DNA of 5,324 nt from Bacillota bacterium (GTDB taxonomy: Bacteria; Bacillota; Clostridia; Lachnospirales; Lachnospiraceae). Below, in pieces: positions 1-4,620 of this stretch. The DNA is taken from positions 1 to 5,324 of the forward strand of contig JAEWEO010000320.1 in assembly GCA_023389295.1 (NCBI GenBank), given 5' to 3'. The notes below the pieces were generated by a model that saw only the letters and a program-made list of their open reading frames with translations, made no database searches and was not told the origin of the DNA. A program made the position numbers and the translations under genes. The stretch's first letter is position 1. Each line of letters begins with the position of its first letter.

Positions 1-132
1 GTTGTTTATGATGAAACAGGTATTCTCTATGCAGGTCGCTATGACAATAGTTTAGACAAGGGGCAGCCGGAGAATTATAATGACCGTTGTAAGGCAATGG
101 ATTATGACCCGTTGTCAATAAGATGGGAATGA
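1..132 (+). CDS. C-terminal end of an unrecognised protein (partial)
   Basis: Frame 1 is open from the first base and gives 43 codons ending in TGA at 130-132; the gene begins before the window. The visible tail is hydrophilic and rich in Asp, Asn and Tyr, with a segment reading YAGRYDNSLDKGQ and the ending DPLSIRWE. There is no membrane segment, no repeat and no motif I can assign to a family. It is taken as a real coding end because the frame is open to a single stop and is followed about 50 bases later by a strong intrinsic terminator that fits this strand. It converges on the MFS gene. No function is proposed. Confidence 0.6.
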   Translation, partial: VVYDETGILYAGRYDNSLDKGQPENYNDRCKAMDYDPLSIRWE

Positions 133-179
133 ATTTTCTCAAAATGGAGCTATTCTTTGTTAACCTCTAATAAATGTTC

Positions 180-227
180 AAAAAAGGTAATCCTTGAAAT
201 TTTTATGTTTCAAGGGTTACCTTTTTT
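180..227. terminator. Bidirectional intrinsic terminator between convergent genes
   Basis: A 14-bp stem (186-199 with 208-221, one mismatch that becomes a G-U pair in RNA) closes an 8-base loop. Six A residues lie on its left side and six T residues on its right, so either strand yields a hairpin followed by a U-tract. It lies 48 bases after the stop of the plus-strand partial gene and about 97 bases after the stop of the minus-strand MFS gene. It is therefore the likely shared end of both transcripts. Confidence 0.85.
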
Positions 228-323
228 ATATAAATCAATTCAGAAAACACGAGTTTTCTTATTCAATAAATGAAAGATGACCATTCTTATCACCACTTGC
301 ATAATTACTGGTTGATATTCAAG

Positions 324-1592
324 TTATGCTTTGGAAGAAGTACGATAAAACAAGGTTGTCGCAAGAATGCCTAACAATAACAATGCAATACTTAGAACGA
401 AGGGCAATATTCTTGAAATATCACTAAGTAATCCACCTATGTAACCAAAGGGCACGCTCACCAGCATTACCGTCGTCTGAAGCAAGGCCATAATTCCCGA
501 ACGCTCAGAAGGATCCACATGAATAGCAACCAAGGATTCTCTAAGTGTGCCAAGAACTGCCACACCCAATGCTTCAAATAATAAAGATGCCGATAATATA
601 ACATATCCCCACGCACCGATATCTGTTATTGAAATCAGTAGTATACAACTGATTATGGAACTGATAAATCCACCATACAGCGGCCACTTAAGCTTCGTTT
701 GCTTGATGTGTGCAATAACGGTAAAGAAAAGAACGATCGAAATTATACTTCGAGCCATTGGAAAAATCGGCAATAAGGTATCCGGAACACCGATACGGCG
801 AGATGCGATAATTTGCCAAAAGGTCATTCCAAGCATCGCTACAATCTCAACTAAGATACTGATGACGATTGCAAACATGGTACCCCTGGAGGCTAAAATT
901 TTTCTTAAGGCACTTTTATATCCGGATAACATCTCACCCCATGACATACCGCGGGATGCTTCACGCCTGACCTTCCCAACAGCTGTTTCTGTTGAGAGCT
1001 TATAAAGGAGCAATAGCTTTATTGTCATAATAATAAAGGCATTGATATAGAGTATTCGTATTGCCGGTACTAGTGTAAGCTTTGCTACCAGGATTGAGGA
1101 TATTGGTGCAAATAGTGCGGAAAGATTACCACAAATAATAACCCAGGAATATATTTGAGTTATTTTATCCCTTGGAGCATCCTCTACCAGAAGACAATCC
1201 CAAGATACTGTGGTTATTTTCATCGTTCCATTTAGAAGTGCTGCAACAACAAAAAACCAAAAGCCCTGGCTAGATGCCCATATAAGGCAAGGAAGACTCC
1301 AGGCAAGAAAATCAAAAATCATAGTACTTAATCGGCGTCCCATTTTATCAACGATAGCACCGGATAAAAAAGCAAAGATCATCTGGGAAAACATATAAAT
1401 TGAGGATATAATTCCCACCTGTACATCACTCATACCAAAGCTCAGCATATATACTGATGCATAGGGCAGACACAGATTCATGGAAAGTCCCCACATCGGT
1501 TCTGTATAAACACAGGCACGGGGATTGCCTTTTAACTCAACAAGGGTACGTAGTAGATGATGCTTTAATAAAAAATTCTTCATGGTTTTCAT
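324..1592 (-). CDS. MFS transporter, substrate unknown
   Basis: This 422-residue polytopic membrane protein has the usual length of a 12-helix major facilitator. The loop after the second helix carries the family's motif A, with G78, D82, K83, G85, R86 and R87 (GAIVDKMGRR). Near the N-terminus is NPRACVYTEPMWG (residues 23-35), a stretch I associate with a group of MFS proteins common in Clostridia. Other polar landmarks are W131-D132, E137-D138 and PSERSG (361-366). The charged stretch around 200-232 is probably the central cytoplasmic loop between the two six-helix halves. The start at 1592 is preferred to the Met at codon 4 because GAAAGGA sits 11 bases before it, against 20 for the later one. 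It has its own promoter and a palindrome-rich leader. Export or import of a small molecule by proton coupling is the family norm; nothing here fixes the substrate. Confidence 0.9.
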   Translation of the reverse strand: MKTMKNFLLKHHLLRTLVELKGNPRACVYTEPMWGLSMNLCLPYASVYMLSFGMSDVQVGIISSIYMFSQMIFAFLSGAIVDKMGRRLSTMIFDFLAWSLPCLIWASSQGFWFFVVAALLNGTMKITTVSWDCLLVEDAPRDKITQIYSWVIICGNLSALFAPISSILVAKLTLVPAIRILYINAFIIMTIKLLLLYKLSTETAVGKVRREASRGMSWGEMLSGYKSALRKILASRGTMFAIVISILVEIVAMLGMTFWQIIASRRIGVPDTLLPIFPMARSIISIVLFFTVIAHIKQTKLKWPLYGGFISSIISCILLISITDIGAWGYVILSASLLFEALGVAVLGTLRESLVAIHVDPSERSGIMALLQTTVMLVSVPFGYIGGLLSDISRILPFVLSIALLLLGILATTLFYRTSSKA

Positions 1593-1603
1593 CTTTAAAG
1601 TGT

Positions 1604-1610
1604 TCCTTTC
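1604..1610 (-). promoter_or_regulatory. Ribosome binding site of the MFS gene
   Basis: On the minus strand GAAAGGA lies 11 bases before the ATG at 1592. The spacing is at the long end of normal, but it is clearly better than the 20 bases it would give for the Met three codons later, so it decides the start. Confidence 0.65.
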
Positions 1611-1622
1611 ACGATGTTCAAG

Positions 1623-1677
1623 GTATTAGAACATATTTCCTAATACAGTAATTACTGAATTCATATTAGTCATGAAT
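1623..1677. promoter_or_regulatory. Three abutting inverted repeats in the MFS leader, possible operator
   Basis: Three inverted repeats tile this stretch almost without gaps. The first is GTATTAG / CTAATAC (1623-1629 and 1640-1646). The second is the perfect 12-base palindrome CAGTAATTACTG (1646-1657). The third is ATTCAT / ATGAAT (1659-1664 and 1672-1677). The core TATTAG recurs at 1624-1629 and 1664-1669, and inverted at 1640-1645. They lie between the predicted transcription start and the ribosome binding site of the MFS gene. A dimeric repressor binding here could block transcription; hairpins acting in the RNA are the alternative. No known regulator consensus was recognised. Confidence 0.5.
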
Positions 1678-1683
1678 AATCCC

Positions 1684-1712
1684 ATTCTATTTCATAAACA
1701 CCGTTCTGTAAA
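1684..1712 (-). promoter_or_regulatory. Sigma-A-type promoter of the MFS gene
   Basis: On the minus strand, TTTACA (1707-1712) and TAGAAT (1684-1689) are separated by 17 bases. Each hexamer matches five of six consensus positions. Transcription would begin near 1677, giving a leader of about 85 bases that contains the three inverted repeats and the ribosome binding site. Confidence 0.65.
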
Positions 1713-1900
1713 GCTTTATGATCAACCATATGAAAAGTTGTAACTCTTTACTAAATTTATGTATCAAATTTTTGTGAAAGTTGTTGTACGGGTCCCTTAT
1801 AACGTTGATATATGTTAGAATCTGTAAAAATAGAATCAATCAGTATAGAAGCATTCAGATTATCCACTGATATAGCATTTCTAAGAAACCTTTTATTTGC
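1713..1900. other. Non-coding stretch upstream of the MFS promoter
   Basis: I find no convincing gene here on either strand. It lies between the terminator of the sigma operon and the MFS promoter. The one patterned element is a set of three degenerate tandem 15-base units at 1816-1860. A TGTTAGAAT string at 1814-1822 resembles an extended -10 on the plus strand, but it has no -35 partner and no downstream gene. Confidence 0.5.
1816..1860. repeat. Three degenerate 15-base tandem units
   Basis: Units begin at 1816, 1831 and 1846, exactly 15 bases apart, and open with TAGAATC, TAGAATC and TAGAAGC. Units 2 and 3 agree at 11 of 15 positions, and units 1 and 2 at 10 of 15. They could be repeated protein-binding sites upstream of the MFS promoter. 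In AT-rich DNA, chance is a real alternative. Confidence 0.35.
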
Positions 1901-1934
1901 AAAAAAATACTACATCTTACGGAAGACGTAGTAT
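1901..1934 (-). terminator. Intrinsic terminator of the sigma/anti-sigma operon
   Basis: On the minus strand a 12-bp stem (1923-1934 with 1907-1918, one G-U pair, 4-base loop) is followed by a run of seven T residues (1901-1907; the run's first T is also the last stem base). It lies 50 bases after the stop of the putative anti-sigma gene and separates this operon from the MFS gene. The plus strand has no U-tract after the hairpin. Confidence 0.85.
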
Positions 1935-1983
1935 GATTTAATGTAGATTAATATTATTTTTAACAAATGCTTCATTACGAGTA

Positions 1984-2736
1984 TCATAATATTTTTAATT
2001 GTATCCTTGAAAATCCATCCTGACCTGATCTTATTAACATTTTTTTATGTTGAACTGATCCATCATAAAAATGGACGTCAATCTTTATTATTGCATCATT
2101 AATTTGTAATATACCTGTTTGATCTACTGTAGCTGCGAGAATCAAGCCATATTGTTTATCATTTTGATCTTCATAATTTACACTATAAGAACTTCCAATT
2201 ACTTTTGTTATATTTGCGGTGTCCTCGCCGGGTACATAATAACCATATATGAAATCATCCTCATTGATACGGCTATTGTATTCACTTAACGGTATCACCA
2301 TATTCTCCACATAATAAGCAGTAGCACCTTTCCAATTACTCTGATCTACAATTTGATCAGAGCTGGTATATGTTATAAATTCAATATCTTCACCTTCACA
2401 TCTAAAATATATATTGCTATTTACATAACCACTTTTGTCATTATTGATACCTCCATTCATAGGTGAAATAGTCGTATTAAAATCTACAAAACGGTTTGAT
2501 AATTGCATTTCATCAACAGCTCCATAGGCCGTAAAAGTAATTCTTGAATTTTGACTGGGTAAAATATTAAACCATATTAAATTTAAAAATACTATTCCTA
2601 TAAAAAGATTGACAAGCGTGATTTTTTTTATTTTAGCTCTTTTTAATTTTTTACTATTTTCACTTATTAATTCTTCTGATGAGAATTTTCTTACATCTAT
2701 TTCATTCATGGATTTCTTATATTGGCTTATATTCAT
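1984..2736 (-). CDS. Single-pass membrane protein, putative anti-sigma factor
   Basis: The 250-residue protein has a short basic cytoplasmic N-terminus (LKRAKIKK at 31-38), one hydrophobic membrane span at about 39-60, and an outer domain of about 190 residues. This is the architecture of an anti-sigma factor that holds an ECF sigma factor at the membrane. The gene overlaps the sigma gene by 20 bases and has its own GGAGG site inside that gene, which suggests translational coupling. The outer domain looks beta-rich, with the segment YFRCEGEDIEFITYTSS (110-126, containing the only Cys at 113), then NYEDQNDKQYGLILAATVD (187-205) and KIDVHFYDGS (218-227). The N-terminal part has no His-x3-Cys-x2-Cys zinc motif. 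The anti-sigma role is inferred from topology and linkage; the outer domain's ligand is unknown. An ordinary membrane protein under the sigma factor's control is the alternative. Confidence 0.65.
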   Translation of the reverse strand: MNISQYKKSMNEIDVRKFSSEELISENSKKLKRAKIKKITLVNLFIGIVFLNLIWFNILPSQNSRITFTAYGAVDEMQLSNRFVDFNTTISPMNGGINNDKSGYVNSNIYFRCEGEDIEFITYTSSDQIVDQSNWKGATAYYVENMVIPLSEYNSRINEDDFIYGYYVPGEDTANITKVIGSSYSVNYEDQNDKQYGLILAATVDQTGILQINDAIIKIDVHFYDGSVQHKKMLIRSGQDGFSRIQLKIL

Positions 2737-3214
2737 ATTCTACCTCCATAATATTTTTTAATATTTTTCTTCCTCTATATAGCAATGACATTATGGTATT
2801 TTCATTCATATCTAGCGCACTACTTATTTCTTTAATTGATAAGCCTTCATAATAATACAAGTGAACAATAATTCTATATTTTTTCGGTAAATTCATAACC
2901 GCATAAAATACATCATGCTTTTCCGGATCATGAAATGGATATATATCCTCTAACGGAATTCTTTTTGAATTCCATATTGATCGAAAGAACTTTTTACACT
3001 CATTTATTGTTACACGTATTAACCAGGCTTTTTTGTATTCCTCTTCATAAAAAAAAGTTGAATCTGTCATATATTTAATTAAAACATCCTGTAATATATC
3101 CTCTGATATCGATTTATCTTTTGTATAAGAGAAAGCTATTTTGTAAATGGTATTTGAATATTCTTCAATGGTACGATCAATATCATCCCGGTTTCGAACT
3201 ATGCAATTTTTCAT
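2717..3214 (-). CDS. ECF-type RNA polymerase sigma factor
   Basis: This 165-residue protein has the two-domain form of a group 4 (ECF) sigma factor that directs core RNA polymerase to a special promoter set. The sigma-2 domain spans about residues 15-80: YSNTIYKIAFSYTKD (19-33) and SEDILQDVLIKYM (37-49) fit regions 2.1-2.2, and KKAWLIRVTINECKKFF (61-77) fits region 2.4. The sigma-4 domain spans about 103-153, with LPKKYRIIVHLYYYEGLS (109-126) leading into a helix-turn-helix (SIKEISSALDMNENTIMSLL, 126-145). The start at 3214 is chosen because AAAGGAGG lies four bases before it. The same frame extends to a TTG at 3253, but that start would place the Shine-Dalgarno sequence inside the coding region. 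The gene is cotranscribed with the overlapping membrane protein. Nearby DNA is very AT-rich. The regulon cannot be told from this window. Confidence 0.88.
   Translation of the reverse strand: MKNCIVRNRDDIDRTIEEYSNTIYKIAFSYTKDKSISEDILQDVLIKYMTDSTFFYEEEYKKAWLIRVTINECKKFFRSIWNSKRIPLEDIYPFHDPEKHDVFYAVMNLPKKYRIIVHLYYYEGLSIKEISSALDMNENTIMSLLYRGRKILKNIMEVEYEYKPI
2743..2747 (-). promoter_or_regulatory. Ribosome binding site of the anti-sigma gene, inside the sigma gene
   Basis: GGAGG lies six bases before the ATG at 2736, within the codons for Met-Glu-Val near the end of the sigma factor. It supports this start over the Met at codon 10 and explains the 20-base gene overlap. Confidence 0.75.
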
Positions 3215-3218
3215 AATA

Positions 3219-3226
3219 CCTCCTTT
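3219..3226 (-). promoter_or_regulatory. Ribosome binding site that fixes the sigma factor start
   Basis: AAAGGAGG, a near-perfect match to the 16S rRNA tail, ends four bases before the ATG at 3214. The spacing is short, but no other start in this frame has a comparable site, so the longer TTG-initiated form is unlikely. Confidence 0.75.
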
Positions 3227-3311
3227 CAAATAGAACATCCAATAGTAGTGCAAAATATTGCAGTCAAATAAAAAAAGTTGAAAATCAATTCCACTTATAT
3301 TTACTAAAGAT

Positions 3312-3353
3312 AAAATGATAGATTTCGCTAATAAATCTGCAACATATCATTTT
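3312..3353. repeat. Long interrupted inverted repeat upstream of the sigma gene
   Basis: The arms AAAATGATA (3312-3320) and TATCATTTT (3345-3353) are perfect complements over nine bases. A second five-base stem, GATTT / AAATC (3321-3325 and 3333-3337), stacks directly inside, leaving a 7-base loop and a one-sided bulge of seven bases. A weak minus-strand promoter-like pair lies within it: TTGCAG at 3337-3342 and TATCAT at 3315-3320, spaced by 16. It may be an operator or RNA structure for the sigma operon, or a second weak terminator of the upstream gene. Confidence 0.45.
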
Positions 3354-3358
3354 CGCGA

Positions 3359-3388
3359 TAAAAAAAGACATACCGTAATGTATGTCTT
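3359..3388 (-). terminator. Intrinsic terminator, probably of the phosphorylase transcript
   Basis: On the minus strand AAGACATAC (3380-3388) pairs with GTATGTCTT (3365-3373) across a 6-base loop, followed by further T residues down to 3360. It lies about 177 bases beyond the phosphorylase stop, an unusually long distance. A small hairpin, CCTTG / CAAGG (3404-3417), lies just before it. It insulates the sigma operon from read-through. Confidence 0.75.
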
Positions 3389-3417
3389 AATTGCCCCTCA
3401 ATCCCTTGAATACAAGG

Positions 3418-3538
3418 CATCTAAGCACTTCTAATGTTTTTAATTAACAACTTTATGTCAGTTATATAAATTTGAAATAAATAGGACACCACTAATCTGT
3501 ATCAACGTGAATCAACTTGTAGTACTCACGCCGAATAA
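3418..3538 (+). pseudogene. Possible decayed C-terminus of a tyrosine recombinase
   Basis: Reading the plus strand with several frame corrections recovers, in order, fragments resembling the catalytic end of phage-type integrases. CAT CTA AG CAC (3418-3428) resembles H-x-L-R-H. AAT TTG AAA (3469-3477) resembles N-L-K. GGA CAC (3484-3489) gives G-H, and TCT GTA TCA ACG (3496-3507) gives S-V-S-T. ATC AAC TTG TA (3511-3521) then continues as Y-T-H-A-E-stop if G3522 is skipped. Spacing is near the family's but not exact, and in-frame stops are present. No intact coding is possible. Because frames were chosen by eye, this could be coincidence; the call is tentative. Confidence 0.25.
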
Positions 3539-3564
3539 ATATCATTAACAATCAATTATCGAGT

Positions 3565-4386
3565 TTATAATTCTTTTATTAGTTCTTCAATCCAAATACA
3601 GAACAGTTGAGAAGCTCTATTCGCTGTCTCTATTACTCTTTCATGAGAGTGCTTTACCTTTTGTATTCCCGTAGCCATATTGGTAATACAGGAGATACCA
3701 AGTACATTCATTCCCAGATAATTAGCTGCTATTGTTTCCGGAACTGTAGACATACCTACCGCATCTGCACCATGTTTTCCTATCATTCTGATCTCAGCAG
3801 CTGTCTCATAATAAGGGCCCATAAAACCAGCATATACCCCTTCCTTATAAGGAATATGATGTTTATCTGCAACTGATTTTGCCGTTTCAATAAGATATTT
3901 CTTAAAGGGTTCTGTCATATCCGGAAAACGTGGTCCAAAGCGCTCATCATTGAGACCAATCAATGGATTTCCTGGCATCAGATTAATAAAATCGTTAATA
4001 ATCATCAAGTCCCCTGGTTCAAAGGAAGTATTGATTCCACCGCAGGCATTGGTGATAATAAGTGTTTCAATCCCGAGTTGTTTCATGACAAATACCGGAT
4101 AAGCAACTTCCTTCATAGAGTACCCTTCAAAATAGTGGAAGCGTCCTTGCAATGCAAGTACTTCTACTCCGTGAAGCTCTCCGATGACCAGACACCCCTG
4201 ATGACCTTCTACTGTTGATTTTGGAAAATTGGGAATGTCCTCATAATTTATAATTTCTTTATTGCTCATATTCTTAACTAGATTTCCTAATCCCGAACCA
4301 AGTATCATTCCTATTTTAGGGGAAAGAGTGATTTTAGAGTTAATATATTTTGTTGATTCTATTACCATGTTGTACAAATTTTCCAC
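3565..4386 (-). CDS. punA: Purine nucleoside phosphorylase (trimeric, PNP family)
   Basis: The 273-residue protein is full length for the trimeric purine nucleoside phosphorylases, which split inosine, guanosine and their deoxy forms with phosphate to the free base and (deoxy)ribose 1-phosphate in the cytoplasm. Key elements, aligned by motif to the human enzyme, are all present. GSGLG (30-34) and H62 in EGHQG form part of the phosphate site, as do R82 and H84 in GRFHYFEGY. TNACGG is at 112-117 and GPYYETAAE at 190-198, where E194 matches human Glu201. MSTVPE is at 212-217, TN at 235-236 (N236 matches Asn243), and H248 is near the end. The Glu/Asn pair predicts 6-oxopurine preference. The start codon is GTG, chosen for GGAGG six bases upstream. 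It appears to have its own promoter. The neighbouring RbsC-type permease may share ribose or nucleoside metabolism. The symbol punA follows usage for this family; pnp or deoD are also used. Confidence 0.93.
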   Translation of the reverse strand: MENLYNMVIESTKYINSKITLSPKIGMILGSGLGNLVKNMSNKEIINYEDIPNFPKSTVEGHQGCLVIGELHGVEVLALQGRFHYFEGYSMKEVAYPVFVMKQLGIETLIITNACGGINTSFEPGDLMIINDFINLMPGNPLIGLNDERFGPRFPDMTEPFKKYLIETAKSVADKHHIPYKEGVYAGFMGPYYETAAEIRMIGKHGADAVGMSTVPETIAANYLGMNVLGISCITNMATGIQKVKHSHERVIETANRASQLFCIWIEELIKEL

Positions 4387-4392
4387 TTGGTA

Positions 4393-4397
4393 CCTCC
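4393..4397 (-). promoter_or_regulatory. Ribosome binding site supporting the GTG start of the phosphorylase
   Basis: GGAGG lies six bases before a GTG at 4384-4386. The next in-frame ATG is six codons later and has no such site, so GTG is the likely initiator. Confidence 0.75.
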
Positions 4398-4468
4398 GTT
4401 TTCGTAATTATTATGAATTGCACCCGTCTTGATCAGTAGCCCTCTATTATCCTGTATTTTCCTTTTTT

Positions 4469-4498
4469 ATCATAACCTATTCTTAGTGTTCTATGCAA
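4469..4498 (-). promoter_or_regulatory. Candidate promoter of the phosphorylase gene
   Basis: On the minus strand TTGCAT (4493-4498) and TATGAT (4469-4474) are 18 bases apart. The -10 matches five of six consensus positions; the -35 is weak. Transcription would start near 4462, leaving a leader of about 75 bases. I see no purine riboswitch fold in that leader. Confidence 0.45.
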
Positions 4499-4553
4499 GT
4501 TATTATTGATTTGCCATTTTTGCTGGAGGATTTCAATTTCTAACAAATACAAT

Positions 4554-4588
4554 AATCCCCTGCTAACCAAATGATTTAGCAGGGGATT
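4554..4588 (-). terminator. Intrinsic terminator of the permease gene
   Basis: A perfect 13-bp stem (4554-4566 with 4576-4588) with four consecutive G-C pairs encloses a 9-base loop. It lies 32 bases beyond the permease stop. The minus-strand sequence after it (ATTGTATTTGTT) is T-rich, though not a pure run, so termination may be incomplete. It separates the permease transcript from the phosphorylase promoter. Confidence 0.75.
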
Positions 4589-4620
4589 CTATGTACTATC
4601 TTATTAATTGTATAAATACA

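Noticed and set aside
242..259. Hairpin AGAAAAC / GTTTTCT as the MFS terminator
   Set aside because: The stem is short, has one strong base pair only, and no U-tract follows it on the minus strand. The hairpin at 180-227 is a far better terminator for that transcript.
547..1005. Plus-strand open frame of 152 codons opposite the MFS gene
   Set aside because: It lies wholly antisense to a well-supported transporter, has no ribosome binding site and yields a low-complexity Ile/Pro/Thr-rich product typical of the reverse of a membrane protein. The plus-strand frames at 1210-1398 and 1457-1651 were rejected for the same reasons.
1814..1822. Plus-strand extended -10 (TGTTAGAAT) driving a small RNA
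   Set aside because: There is no -35 at a suitable distance and no plus-strand terminator or gene downstream; the string overlaps the 15-base repeat units.
3215..3253. Longer sigma factor starting from TTG at 3253
   Set aside because: The 13 extra codons contain the strong AAAGGAGG site itself, and the ATG at 3214 directly follows that site.
3506..3530. CGTGA / TCACG inverted repeat as a recombination or terminator site
   Set aside because: The arms are only five bases with a 15-base loop, no T-run follows, and no matching repeat was seen elsewhere in the window to suggest an attachment site.
4387..4462. Purine riboswitch ahead of the phosphorylase
   Set aside because: The leader of about 75 bases lacks the conserved three-way junction bases and the paired loops of the purine class, and it has no terminator or sequestering hairpin before the gene.
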